This document shows, in pieces, positions 21,447 through 33,801 of a stretch of 64,000 nucleotides of DNA. The notes beneath the pieces are model-generated. The model was given only the letters and a program-made list of their open reading frames with translations, was not told where the DNA came from and searched no databases. This DNA is from Numida meleagris. Taxonomy: Eukaryota > Chordata > Aves > Galliformes > Numididae. The stretch spans positions 29,609,333 to 29,673,332 of the forward strand of contig NC_034412.1 of assembly GCF_002078875.1 (NCBI RefSeq), read 5' to 3'. A program made the position numbers and the translations under genes. Every line of letters begins with the position of its first letter. The first letter of the stretch is position 1.

Positions 21447-24099
21447 CTGCAACTTGCTGAAGCCAGTGGGAATTGAAGTAATTTTGCAGAGTACCACAGT
21501 GAGTGAGGAAAGCATGTGACGCGTTCTTCAAAGCTGCAGAAAAAACAAGTGTAAACTTAAATAAGAGATCATATCGTGTTGCAAATTTCGCATTTGGTCT
21601 AAACAAGCTGTAACTTAGCATTTAAAAATTGTGATTTCCTAAGTTTCTCTGAGGGAAGAGCGGAGTGAGCAACTTGCTGTGTTTGCTATTTTCCTGTCAG
21701 AGTGCCTAGGCAGCACCAGAGATGGGGAAGTGAAAGTTCTTGGAGTAGAGGGATTATACATAAAAAATATTATTGAGTGCAGTCAAAATGTCACAGACCG
21801 CTGTCATTCATTTAGACCCCAAGCTGCTGCCGGGCCTACCTGAGGTCTATTTTGAGGGTTCAGGCAGCATCGATATGGTGGCATTGGCCTCATATGAGTG
21901 CTTTTTACGGGGATACATTTCATCCCAGTTGCATAACTGTCAACAGCTGAAGTCCATAATAAACACAGTGTATGACAGTTGTTAAGTGGACCTTTCTCAT
22001 TTGCTGTAACATAGCCAGTATGTAAGAGGTAGAAAGCATAGGAACTGTGCAACACTTCAGTCTCTGTATGTATCTTTTGTATGTGAGCTGAAAATGTTTT
22101 TCACTTCAAGGCAGCCCGTATATGCTGACGGGAATTCAGTTTAAACATGAGATGCCATTGGTAAGAGGCCACAGACAAAAACACAGGCTCACACCAAGTT
22201 GTGATCTATCTTTTTGGTATTTGCAACCTTCAGCTCCAGAAACATGGGCTTGGTAAGATAAGAAGAGCAGCTCTCCTAGCTTACCCATACATAGGGAACT
22301 GATAAACACTGGAGTAGTTTGGCATTCCTTTCTGCAGAGAGCAGCGGTATGTGTACATGTGATATAATTACAGTGCAACTTCTTATGGCAGTAGTTTTCA
22401 TACCCCGTCATCAGCCAGAGCAGACCTCCCACATCAAGAAAGCCCTTACATCATGGGAAGCAGCAAAACAGCTTTAGCAAAACAACACCATTTAGGACAT
22501 CAGCACCATTCTGAGTGATCAAGTAAGGCAAATATCTCTTTGTTTTATAAGCCATCACAACGGTATGGAGCGTCACAGAGGTGCATGTGTGAGTGTATCA
22601 ATAACAACGTTTCAACAGTCTCCCAATGCATTACAGGAAGAGCTTTGCCCTGCATAATCTCCACTGCTTAAAAGCATTTTCTGCATCCACAGTTAGAATG
22701 AGCTTATAAAATTGAAATAATCAAAAATATTTATGTATGTTTTTCTCATACACTGAAACACTTAATAAGGGTTTGCAAAGCCTTTGTAGGCATATCGTTA
22801 CAGTTACCAACACCCATTAGTGCTGAGGCAGCAGTGCAGCTTGCAAGAGGGGGAGGATACGGTCCCGTAATGACATTTCCTCGGTGGTGGGTAATATATT
22901 GGAATCAAAAATGTTAGTGTACCTGACACCAAATGATACTGCAGTGATTAAGTACTAGTAGTACTGTGGCACATCAATGCAAACAGTACTAGCTTTATGC
23001 AGCCTTCTGCATTGTTTTTTTTTGTGTGTAGATCCTTCTGAACAGAAGAAAAGTGGTAACTACATAGCTTCTGCTCATGCAGTGGGAACAGAGTTCATGT
23101 TGCCTTTGCACCCAAAATTCCAAGACTCCTCCCTCTGTCTGATTTCCTTGCCCCCTTTGGTCTGTCATGGCATATAGGACGTAGGAGGTGAGCTGACGAA
23201 AGGAGAGGCTGGCCCATGGTGCTGAGCTCTCTTCACCATGAGAGGAAATTGTCCAGGATGGATTCATCAACCTCACTGAGAACAGGAAGAAAAGAAAGAC
23301 AGTCTCAAATGTAGTCCCTGAATCTCAGTGATTCCATGTCATGCTAGCTGTATTATGAGCTTTAGCCATACTGTAACTTATTTTTGATTGAGAATTATGG
23401 CAGATTTGGGTATCTGTCATCACTAAGCTTCCCAAAATATAAGGCAAGCCTGAAGCGCTGCTCAAAGATTTTCCCATTAGCTATATTAGCTTTCTCTAAA
23501 GCCAGCACTGAGCTGTATCACACATCATATAACAGGTAGTTCTACAATGATAAGTTAGAGAACGTTTATGTACTGAGTCTCATGCCAGCTTTGAGCTGAA
23601 CCAACTCCTCTTTTCCTTTCCTTTCAAGAAAGAATGTATTTTCTTTGTATGAATGAGCTTCATATTGACAGCAACATTCCCTTGCTCTATCTGTATAACA
23701 AAAATTATCACTGTATCATAGATACACTGTTTTATCAGCAGAAGGTTTAAAAACAAATAACTTCATTACACTAATTAAACAGATTTCAGTGTGCACACTG
23801 CAACGCATTTACACCAAATGGAATCCCCTGTCAACAGAGGGTTTCACAAGCAAAGGCTCAAATCTGGGGAAAATGCTAAAAGAGGAATGTCTTTTTTGAG
23901 GAATCAGACCAAGCTGCAAATCTGTCCTCCAACACTCAAATGAAGAACATGAGCAGGAAGCAGCCAGTGGCCATGGCAAAAGGAGGGTGAAGTGGCACCT
24001 TGCCTTCCCACTTCCTGCTGACTCCTGGCCATGGGGAAGGAACAGGGCTGGGCACAACCGTCTGACTTAACTTCTGCTAATGGAGCTACCACCTGATGA

Positions 24100-24220
24100 A
24101 GGCAAGATGGATGGGGCTTTGAGCAACCTGGTCTAGTGGGAGGCGTCCCTGCCTACAGCAGGCAGGTTGTAACTAGATGATCCTGAAAGTCCCTTCCAAC
24201 CCAAAACATTCTATGATTTC
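24100..24220 (+). mobile_element. CR1 LINE fragment, extreme 3' end
   Basis: About 120 bp matching the last part of the CR1 3' UTR: 'gatggggctttgagcaacctggtctagtgggagg', the 'cctgcctacagcagg' block, 'gatgatcctgaaagtcccttccaaccc', and a tail with one TTCTATGATT unit. It belongs to the same broad subfamily as the copy at 15346-15752. It is heavily 5'-truncated. Confidence 0.93.
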
Positions 24221-27200
24221 ACCTCATGGTACACTGATGCAGTAGCAGTAAAGTCCATTTGGACTCATTATTTTGACTATTTTACCACTTAATTCATTGC
24301 CATTTGAACTACAGGTAGACAAGCAGTGCCCTAGTTAGTGATGTGACAAGCCTTCTAGGCACGAGAATAATGTTCTAACACCTGGTATACTGAAGTAGAA
24401 TTAGCTTCTTGTGCAAATTACAGTAAGAACAGTGCAGCAAGAACAACATTATAATCATATTCAGTTTGCTAAATATGTACAGGTTGTTTATACACAGTAT
24501 TTTCCGTCATCCAGCTCCTATTACACAGTTTGGTCACATCCCAAATCTGTGTGAGGACAAGGGTTTGTTGTGCTCCAAGAGAGACCCACCTGAGCTGCAC
24601 AGGAGCCACATCAGACTCCAGCAGGTCCCCTCCGCCTGTGAGACCAAGGTGCTGGGAGATTGCTACGAGTGCACTGCCTTGATCACAGATACAGCACTGA
24701 GTGCAGCATCCATGAAATGGACACACTGCACTCTGCTAAGATGGATCTGTTCTTTCTTTCTCGTTCAAGTCATCAGTTCTTTTACATGAAAGAAATCAGG
24801 AATGGGCTTTTTGTAATTCATTTAAAATAGCAAGAATCCAACCTAATTTCAATTTTCCAGTGATAATCATGTTATTAATGAATAAGGACTTCTATACCAT
24901 TTTGGAGAACTGCCACCATTAGGAAGTCCGCTTATTTTTTTTCAGAAGGAGGCCTGTTCACTGGGAAAGGAAAGGTCAAAGGCAGTTATTTTGTCTAAAT
25001 GATCATGACTATTTCTACTGACAAGTTCTGTAACAATTTCTGGCATGGTCCTTAAACTGAATGAAAACCTAGCTTGAGTAGTCTTATCACTGAATGTTTC
25101 CAGTGTAATTTTCTATCCTGAGTTTTCATTCTAGAACAGTATTGGAAACGGAAAAATAATGCTGTTTTGGTTCATCCTGAAATGTACCAGGCAGTATCTC
25201 ATGGCTTCCCAGTCCCTTTCTTCATTTACTACAGCCTTTAGTACAGAGAATGCACTGTAAGAATTTATTTACAGAGGGAGAGAGAGAGAGAGAGAGAGAC
25301 TTTTTCACGCCCTTCTAAGAAAGAAATTCCCGCTAAGTACTATGATGTAAAATAATCAGCAAGTGTTCCTGATAGAAGATCATTAGAGAATATCCCAGAC
25401 CATCTGTACTAGAGACTAGCAATAGTAAATTTAAGAATTTGGTTAATTATAAGTATTTAAAACACTCAACTAAGGAAGTAGCAATCCCTCCTATAACCCT
25501 ACCTGACATTTCTCTACTACTTCTATTATCTACATCTGATTCCAAAAATTGCATAGTGGCCAGCTTTGTACAACCTTTTTAGGCACATTCTTCCCATACT
25601 GCAATACAATGATCTGTCTCCCCATTTAGCATAGAGAACAGGAGCAGACCAGTCTACCTCCTATCCTTACGCCCAGCTGCATTTATGGAGGCCTGTCTTG
25701 TGTATCACTCCACTATTGCGTGCCCTAATGAACAAAAATCTCACAGGAGATCACAGAGAAATGGGAACTGTTGGGTCCTTGGCTCTTATGTGTGTAAGAG
25801 AAAGTGGTGGCAGTGGAAAGCACTTAGGTTGCAAAGAAAATCTCAGCAGAAGATGTTTCAATAATATTTTTATGGTCAAACAGTCCAAGCTTATGCAGCA
25901 CAATCATAAAACTCTATTAGCTGCAGTTTTCTCTTCCCAAAGTTTTTTCCATTACCCTAGTGAGCTATTTATGTATGAATGCTTTGCTATAGGAAGTCAC
26001 AGGGGGAAGGTAATGTTCAGTACCTTGGGGTACAACAAACTCTGACTCCTCTTTTTTGTTGAAAGGTGGGAAGAGACAACACAGATTCCACTGTAGGAAG
26101 AGTTGCAAAGAAACAAAACAGTTTTCCATTTTGCTTCCCAAAACTGCTCCTTCTCCTCAGCAACCCACGTCCCTGCGAAGGCTGAGATGGAGAACATGGG
26201 TGGGGAAGGGGCTGTGAAATGGTGAAGCCAGCAGGCACTGAAGACATTTCAGCCTTTTTCAGTTATTTTGTCTGGGTAGCCTACAGCTATTGAGTAGATT
26301 TAATTCCATCTTGGTGATGCATTCCTCAAGACTAGTGAAGTCTAATCAGGTGTACCTAACAACAAGAGTTATAACAACAGCAATAAACAGAAACCCATTC
26401 ACATATAGTCCTGTGAAATTACAGGAAGCAAGCCAAAGTCTTATAAGACAGAACAAAACCAAGGACAGAATAAAAATCAGATGGAAATGTGGTTAATAGA
26501 GAGTAATATGTTTTTGATATGGGAAGGCAGGCTTGCTAACTTTTTGATTAAACATATCTGTACTTCCAATAGACACAAAAGTCAGGGTGTAAACCCTCAG
26601 TCAATATGTATATATGAAGTCACATTTTGCTTAGATCATTCCCAAAGACTATAAAAGTTGACCAATGTTATACCTTGCAGTATCTTTTGCACTTCTAATT
26701 TTACATCTGTAAGAAATATTTTTAATTATTTATTTGATAGTTTTAATTTCTATTAAGGAAACCATAAAGCATGTCACAGGATTCTGCCTAGAACTGAGTT
26801 CACATGCCTGGGGAAGGAATGACTTTTCTGGGTTAGGATTACTCTCTGTTTCTTTCCCTGCACATGCAAGTCCGGCCGGTTCCAGTAATTATCATGGAGC
26901 TGAAAAACAGTCTTTGTTGCCTAATCTAATACTTAGTTTGTTTTTACACAGCCTATGCTTCCAGAGACATGTCAACATGAGAATGTTTGAGGCTGCCAGC
27001 TTCTGCTTTTCTTTAAAAGGGGCTGAACTTTTCTAGTCGTAGACAAAGATTTGGAAACAAGAATTCTAAAGCCCATATGGATCTACAGTTTATTGTTCAA
27101 TCAGTCTCACGATTTTGGAATACTTCAAGTTAGCAAATTTATTCTCCCACACATTTCTATGCCTCCTTTTTCACAACAGGGAGGAAAGGAGGAAAGGGAG

Positions 27201-27727
27201 GAATGCACAGACTGAAATTTTATTTTACTTCTGCGTGAGCTGTGCAAGGGAAAGGCTGTGTACTTAGATTCCTTGCTCCTCATTATCCTGACACACAGAA
27301 GGGCCAGGCTCAGTTTGGTGCCTAAGGCAGAACCGATCGTAGTAGCAATATTTTGAAAAACATAATGAAATGTGATTCTTAAAGATGACATTCCCTGATG
27401 TTCAGAACTAATTAAAATACGCTTTTGCTCATGCAGTAGCATAACCTCGATTGCTCTCCCTTCCTCAAAATACACAAATAATAGGAACAGCTTCTGTCAG
27501 CCAGAGCAAAAGGTACTGCACGCCTTTGGGTCTCAGTTCCATGCACCAGCGCATTCCAGTTTCTACTTTTTTTTGGCCCATTTTACACTGGCTCTTTATT
27601 ACTTGAGTTAATCTGCTGGCTGGATTAAATTCTTGTTTTTGAATTGGAGAGCAAAAGGGACAACGAGAAATCCAAGAAGAAATTGAGCAAAGCGTGACAC
27701 AGAATTGAAATCCTGTTTTCCACATAT
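24221..27727. other. intergenic DNA, no supported gene
   Basis: AT-rich unique sequence with a (GA)n microsatellite near 25.28 kb. I see no RNA gene, CR1 copy or convincing open frame. Confidence 0.7.
25276..25299. repeat. (GA)n microsatellite
   Basis: About eleven uninterrupted AG units after an AGAGGG lead-in. It is a likely polymorphic marker. Confidence 0.93.
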
Positions 27728-27798
27728 GGGGCCAAATGTGAAGTCAGTGGAGTAACTTTGAACTTACAGCGGTTGAGCTGAAAGACAGATTTGGCCCC
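27728..27798. repeat. short element with perfect 10-bp terminal inverted repeats (ancient amniote repeat relic)
   Basis: GGGGCCAAAT at 27728-27737 is matched exactly by its inverted copy at 27789-27798, enclosing 51 bp that include 'gaagtcagtggagt'. This pattern, a GGCCAAAT end and a 'gaagtca(a/g)tgg' middle, resembles an old family I associate with turtles, crocodilians and birds. The family name is uncertain. A further partial GGGGCC-AAA string follows at about 27821, so a second degenerate copy may adjoin it. Confidence 0.55.
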
Positions 27799-29235
27799 TG
27801 AAGTTGTGAATTACCAGATCTGGGGCCGAAAGCCTGTAGTCCCATTGCAGTTTGGCTCTGACAAAATATGAGTTCTGGACAAGGTCCCAACAAGACGGGA
27901 ATTATTTCAAACAACAATCTTTTTGTTTGCATAGCATAGGGTTTCATTTAGTAATAAATACATATTTTAAATTCAATTTCCTTTGAAAAATGATGATTTA
28001 AGGAACAAAGTGGCTTGTTAGAGTATTTCCAGTGAAATCTAGAACTTGGGGTGGGGGCTATTGGAGTTCCAAACCACCCCTTTGTTTTGCCATGACCACA
28101 AGAATAGGATGCTCAATCACAAACAGTGGGTAAGCTGGCTTCACAGTTGCCTTTGCTTGTCCTATAACAAGACAAAAAAATCATGGGCAGCAATGGCACA
28201 CATTTGTTTCTCTCTCTCTATTCCCTCAGAGAGGACAGGCAAAACATGGCTTTCAAAACACTTCATCTGCAGACCACACACAAAGTCTGAGGTTAACACT
28301 GATATTTCTCCTTCGTCAGGCATTTTTGTCTGCTCTGCCAAACAAATTGTTCATTTCTTTATTAAATAGGACTTTTTTTCCAGTAGCTGTCTCTCTTAAC
28401 CTCAAAACAAACCCCTTCCCTTGAAGGGAAAAATCAGCTGTGTACAGTTGTCCCCTCGGTAAAATGAAGGAGTCAACTTTTCACTCAGGGACATCATAGA
28501 GTGCTCCCAGAGCCCCTTACAGAAATGGCAAAACAAACAAAAATACCAAAACATATTTTTCCTTTAACTTTGGGTCTGAAGATTGAGCATATGGTGCTTA
28601 GGCTGAACTCTGATTAATGCAACTCCTTTAACTCATTGCGGAGACAACTGGCCCTTCAAAAAGTAAAACAAACTAAATATATTTTTATAAATAAAATATT
28701 AACTTACTCTTAAATGAATTCCTATCTGTGAGATAGAAGAAACTCTTTCTAGTAAGACTTTCTACTTTCTGTTATTTTTAAGAAATGAGCAGGAATGTCA
28801 GGATTGTTACCTAAAAGGAAGATCTCTGTTTGTGTATTTGGAGTAGCTATCACTTAAAGTATCTTTGGTAATCATTAGCATTCCAAAGGCTTCAGAAAGT
28901 TCCCTAAAATATCTATCAGACTATTGTTATCTTTCCTTGTTCAGTTTTCAGTTCGCTATGCTTACATGCTTGTATCGACTCTCCTAATTGTCCTAGGGCT
29001 ATGAAAATAATTTCTGGATCCGGGGGTCCAACTTTCTCTTTTTCTTCTCTGTAGGATGAATTTCCTTCTGGCACAGTTTTTTTTTTTTTACTCCTCCCTT
29101 TGTCTTCCTGCTCTCACCAGTTTCTCGCTTGCACATTAACCCCTTGCTTGTTCATTTGCCCTATCACTTTTTTTTTTGCACCTTCAGTCTCCAGTCTTCA
29201 CCCTCTTCACAGCATCACATGATGACTGAGATGAG
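27799..29235. other. intergenic DNA, no supported gene
   Basis: AT-rich sequence with short A and T runs (for example 28370-28378, 29080-29090 and 29168-29177). No feature was recognised. Confidence 0.7.
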
Positions 29236-29350
29236 AAGGGAGGAGATTAAGTCCAAACTCTCTACTGAAGAAGTGGGGCCATCCAGAGCAGGTTGTGCAG
29301 AACCACGTCCAGGTGGCTTTTGAAGATCTCCAAGGAGGCTGACACTCTCA
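29236..29350 (-). mobile_element. diverged CR1 LINE fragment, 3' UTR portion
   Basis: Read on the minus strand, the sequence contains 'tcagcctccttggagatcttcaaaagccacctggacgtggt' followed by 'cacaacctgctctggatggcccc', a well-known stretch of the CR1 3' UTR. It is older or more degraded than the other copies and lacks a clear terminal tail. The following sequence to about 29570 may be further 5' CR1 DNA but I could not match it. Confidence 0.8.
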
Positions 29351-29742
29351 GTGCCTTACTCTCTGCCTCTGCATTCTGAATCATCCCTGGCTGTGCCCCG
29401 CTGCTCATATGAGGAATCCTGCCAGTTCTCATGTGGGGAGCAGGATCATCTGAAATGCACCCAGCCCCTGGCATGGAGGGAAGAGCCCCGCTCCAGAATG
29501 GGCTGATAAGACCTGGTGTGAGCCCTACTTGATGGCTCTGTCCAGGAAGACCGGGCTTGTAAATGCACACCCTTGATTGAACCAGATCAAGATCCGATTT
29601 TATTCTTGGGTTGACTAGCAGGTGAAAGTTAAATGTTTCCCTCTGAACTCCCTTTAGGAAGTGAGAAATACTTTAATTTCCACCTTTTGGGTTTTGTACT
29701 ATGAAAAAGTACCTACCTTTCATCGGGTGTGCCATCTGGAAG

Positions 29743-29776
29743 CATGATGTATTCCCAAGAGAGGGAATACATCATG
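29743..29776. repeat. perfect inverted repeat, 14-bp stem with 6-nt loop
   Basis: CATGATGTATTCCC (29743-29756) is exactly complementary to 29763-29776 across the loop AAGAGA. A third GTATTCCC follows at about 29794, itself next to a GGGAA that could compete for pairing. The stem is strong but shorter than that of a normal microRNA precursor. Confidence 0.93.
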
Positions 29777-32087
29777 GAGGGATTTTTGCAGGGGTATTCC
29801 CACCGGGAAATGGCCACCAACGTACAAAATTCAGTTGGAAACACTCTGATCTAATTCAAACAAAGTCAGTTTCATTACTTATTGTGTGTAATTATGCTGT
29901 GCTTCAAAGTCTGCTTTGTGCTGGGAAAAGAGGAAGAAAAGGGATCTGTGAGCTGAGCCTGCTGACATTGAAGCACCAGGAAGAGCAACTCCCGGCAGCC
30001 CAAACCCCCCTCCTTCACTTCTTGGGCCATCTGTGCTCCTCACAGGATGAGAGCGTGCCTCTGCCACACTGATATGGGGGCAGAGAAGGTAAATTCAGTC
30101 ACTCCTCCAAAGGATGGAGATGTACAATTTAGTGCTCCCCTACATTTGCATCAGGGCAAAGACAGCTACCTAGGCTGACCTGGGAGGAAAAGGCAGGGGT
30201 AATTCTCATCCTTTGTTCTTCTCTGGAAAAAACAGATACACATAGGGTCTACAGACACAGAAAGATATTCCTTGGCACATCCTAAGCTGCAATTAAAAGA
30301 GAATTCTTGGACAAATACAGATGGAAATGAGGGTGAGATGTGAGGTGCAAGCTTCCTGGAGAGCTACCAGAGACAGGCATTCCAGGGACAGGTACAACAT
30401 GGATGGGTATACTGGGGCCACAGAAAATCTCATGGAGATCTTCCTTCTGTTGGAGATCAGCCTCTAGGACCCACTTTGTTTCTTCATGAACTTCAGCCTA
30501 CCCAACAGCGCTAATTTAGTGTTTTAGGAGGAATATTTTTTATCTGCCAGGTTCAGATGTCACTCTGGTGTGCCAAAGGTGAACCCTAAATACTTCTGGT
30601 TTATTGCTGGTAATAATAAGATGTACTTTAAAATGTGACCAGTCAAAAGTATTGGAAAATGGCTTTCAAGGAAAAGCTTTGTGATCCAGATTTGTGTAAC
30701 TGCCATCACATGCTATTTCAGGGAGTCAGTTTTGTTAGATAGTCTTCAATTTCTATTAAAAGCTGTAAGACTTTCTATAATGCTTTTATTTCTGATCTGC
30801 CCATCTTACAGGCTTGCATTCTGAGTCATCAAAACATGATCAACAAAATACACAGTAACTACATATATAAAGAAGCAGAATAAAAAGATTCTGAACTACA
30901 AAACATATTCACTTTTTCCAGAACCACAACAGGAGATGCATAAACAAACACGATTTCTCTAGCATTGACATGGCCAAAATTTCATGGATCCTTTAACTCT
31001 TCTTGTCAATGCTTTGCTTAGTATTGGCTTTTTTTTTTCCTGGATCTAGAATCCAGAGGTTTTTTTGCAAGATATCTTTCTGATGTGAATATAAATTCCT
31101 AACAGTTTTGTTTTGTATTATTCTCAGGTTTCTAATTTTCACTGGGTTGCCTTATAGGTCTGTAGTTTTTACACCTGAAAGGGTTCTCTTACTGCTTCTT
31201 GCACAAACATTTTATTGCCAAGAATGCTTCTTCTAAAGAAAGGAAATTTTCTACAGTTGGATCAATCCAAATAGTATAACTATGAAATCCAGTAGAGAAA
31301 AATATCACTTCCCTCATCCTGTTCAATTTTTCTTTTTCTAAGCAGAAATATAGAACCACATCTTCATATTTTGACTCCTCTAAAACATTTTAATCTATCC
31401 TTATCACAAAAAGAAAATTTAAGAAGAGTCATCCTTATTTTGGTTATGAAACTCAGGAATTTCATTAAGTCTCTTTGTACAACAAAGAGTAGTTTGGCTA
31501 GTACACAGTACATCATTATTTTATTCCTAATCTACTTACATAATGGACCCTGCAAGTCACATGTTTTTTTAAGTTTCAGAAGCACTTCAAGTTCCTTCCA
31601 CAAGTCCAACAAAACAATATCAGGATCTTTCTAGAAAATCTTGCTTAAAGATGGCTGCTTAAAGAGAGGCAGGCAAGAAGGTGCTCTGTCGCTTCATGTG
31701 CTCTATAGCTGCCATGTGCAACATTTGGTTCTGAGTAGGAGAAGAACACGAAAAATGCAGGCACAAACCCTGCAGTGCTTGTATTACTGTCCAGTCTCAC
31801 TAGGAATCACAACCACTCTGATACTCACCATACTCACTCGGCATCTTCTGCTAGAAAACCCACGACAGTAACCAAAGAGACAGATTTCTGATGCCTTTGA
31901 GTAACAGTCAACATTTCAGATACACATTATTCAAGGTATAAATCATTCCACATGAGATATATGTTTAAGTAGTAAATCTCAATACAATGCATGCACTCTA
32001 AGCTGTTACAAAGCGGCATCTATACTTTACATTGTTGTGCGGCAGTGCACAGGTTTTAACCAAATTTCCAGTGGGGGAAAAAAAAAG

Positions 32088-32109
32088 GAGAGACAAAATT
32101 TTGTCTCTC
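32088..32109. repeat. perfect 22-bp palindrome with no loop
   Basis: The half-site GAGAGACAAAA (32088-32098) is followed directly by its exact reverse complement (32099-32109). An A run lies just upstream. It could extrude as a cruciform or bind a dimeric protein; neither is shown. Confidence 0.93.
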
Positions 32110-33375
32110 ACAAAAATTCCCCTGAGAGTGGTCAAATCAGTCAGCTATCACACTGAGGGGATGAGGACATCTTAAGTAGTGGCCAGTAGAAGAGTACCTG
32201 AGAGGATAGTTCCTTCTCTCTATTGGAGTTCATATTGTTGAAGAGAGGGTGACTTACACAGGGACATTCACAAACTGTTCTTTTTTCCACTAGGACAAAA
32301 TAAAACAAAACAAACTTGCAGGAACAAAAGAATCTATGCATGTTAGTCAGTGATAAAACTTTCCCCCTACAAGACAAAAGCATGAAAAAAAAAATCACTA
32401 AAATATGGAGAAACACTGAAAACTGAATGTAAGTATTAGAAATGCATATTCTGGTAATGAAGTAGTGAAAAACAATGCTTGCAGAATTGAAGAGGTAAGT
32501 GCGTATACTCGAGAACTGTGGTCATATTTACCCTCTGTACATTTTCATTCAGTATCTTAGGGAGTTTGCCTGACCACACAGCATATGAAATGTGCTCAAC
32601 AGCAGAGTGAAAAATCAAATCTATTATATTATGATATACAAACTCCAGAGACCAAATGTTACACGAACAATGAAGTGAGTCAATTCTTAGCTTAAAATCG
32701 CAAGTTGAGAAGTTAAGATGTTGGGGATGTCGGCTTCGGCTGATTTATTCTAGAATCAGCTGAAGTACACGGTTTCTGTGCTTAACAGGGATGACACAAT
32801 GACAGAGGTGAGTACAGAGAAAATTCTGGGCAAATTCAGGAACAAAGTGGCTGCTGTCATGTTGCAAGCTGTTCCCATGCACTTCCCATTGAGTCAGCAG
32901 TGGACCTCTCTGAATGAGAGGTGCTGGAGTGGAAGGAAAGTAGTAAAGAGAGAAAAAGAGAATGGTTTGGAAAGTGAGGAACATCGGAGATCTTGAAAGT
33001 GCAGAGAACACAGACTCAACAGCAGAGATTAAGTCTCCTAGCAGGAGACATTAAGGAGCAGGGTGTACTCTAGGTTCTAAAGCAAGTAATTGCACAAATG
33101 TTACAGTGGTCCAGTTATAACCAAACACTTTGCACACTTTCTAAATGCTCAAAGAATATTTTGGAGATTTCTATGGGAGATCTGAATATCCTGTGGAGAT
33201 GTCCTTTTAGCTACTTCAGCCAAGTATTCAACTATAGGAGGTCAGAAAAGAAAGTGCAAATGTGAAACCCAGGCACGGATTTCCTGACGGACGAAGGAAG
33301 TCTGTGGGCTGTGAGCCTGCAGCTGGCATCGTCTGATACAGATTGCACCTTACAAATCACATGGCAGCTGGTGGC

Positions 33376-33801
33376 TGCTCGGTAAGCACAGGGACAGTGG
33401 GGCCCTGCCAGCTGAGCTGAGGTTCAACATGAGCCAGCAATGTATGCTCACAGCCCAGAAGGCCAACTGGATCCTGGGTTGCATCAAGAGAAGCATGACC
33501 AGCAGGTCGAGGGAGGTGGTTCTGCCCCTCTACTCTGCTTTCATGAGACCCCACCTGGAGTGCTGCATCCAGTTCTGGAGCCCCCAGCACAAGAAAGACA
33601 TGGGGCTGTTGGAGTGGGTCCAGAAGAGGGACACGAAGATGATCAGAGGGCTGGAGCACCCCCCCTACAGGAACAGGGTGAGAGAGTTGGGGCTCTCCAG
33701 CCTGGAGAAGAGAAGGCTCCGAGGGGACCTTAGGGCAGCCTTCCAGTACCTGAAGGAGGGCTACAGAAAAGCTGGGGAGGGACTTTTTATGAGGGCAGGT
33801 T
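33376..33801 (+). mobile_element. CR1 LINE fragment, ORF2 C-terminal part, truncated at both ends
   Basis: An uninterrupted frame (33429-33803) encodes the C-terminal region of the CR1 ORF2 reverse transcriptase, with blocks [29 protein letters not shown] and [11 protein letters not shown], and ends inside the 3' UTR start. The final 3' UTR and the octamer tail present in other CR1 copies are missing: similarity stops at about 33801 after GGGCAGGT. CR1 copies are normally cut at the 5' end, so loss of the 3' end implies a later deletion or rearrangement. The endonuclease and reverse-transcriptase catalytic core are absent, so the copy is dead. Confidence 0.93.

Larger units (their letters stand above)
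15753..24098. other. intergenic DNA, no supported gene
   Basis: AT-rich unique sequence with T-rich runs near 17640-17662 and 19255-19270. It contains two related repeat relics (16844-16936 and 18440-18532), an (AT)n run at about 21428-21445, and a perfect hairpin at 21150-21177. Short open frames are scattered and none resembles a known protein. Confidence 0.7.
29351..33375. other. intergenic DNA, no supported gene
   Basis: AT-rich sequence containing two notable inverted repeats (29743-29776 and 32088-32109). I see no convincing open frame and no RNA gene. Confidence 0.7.
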
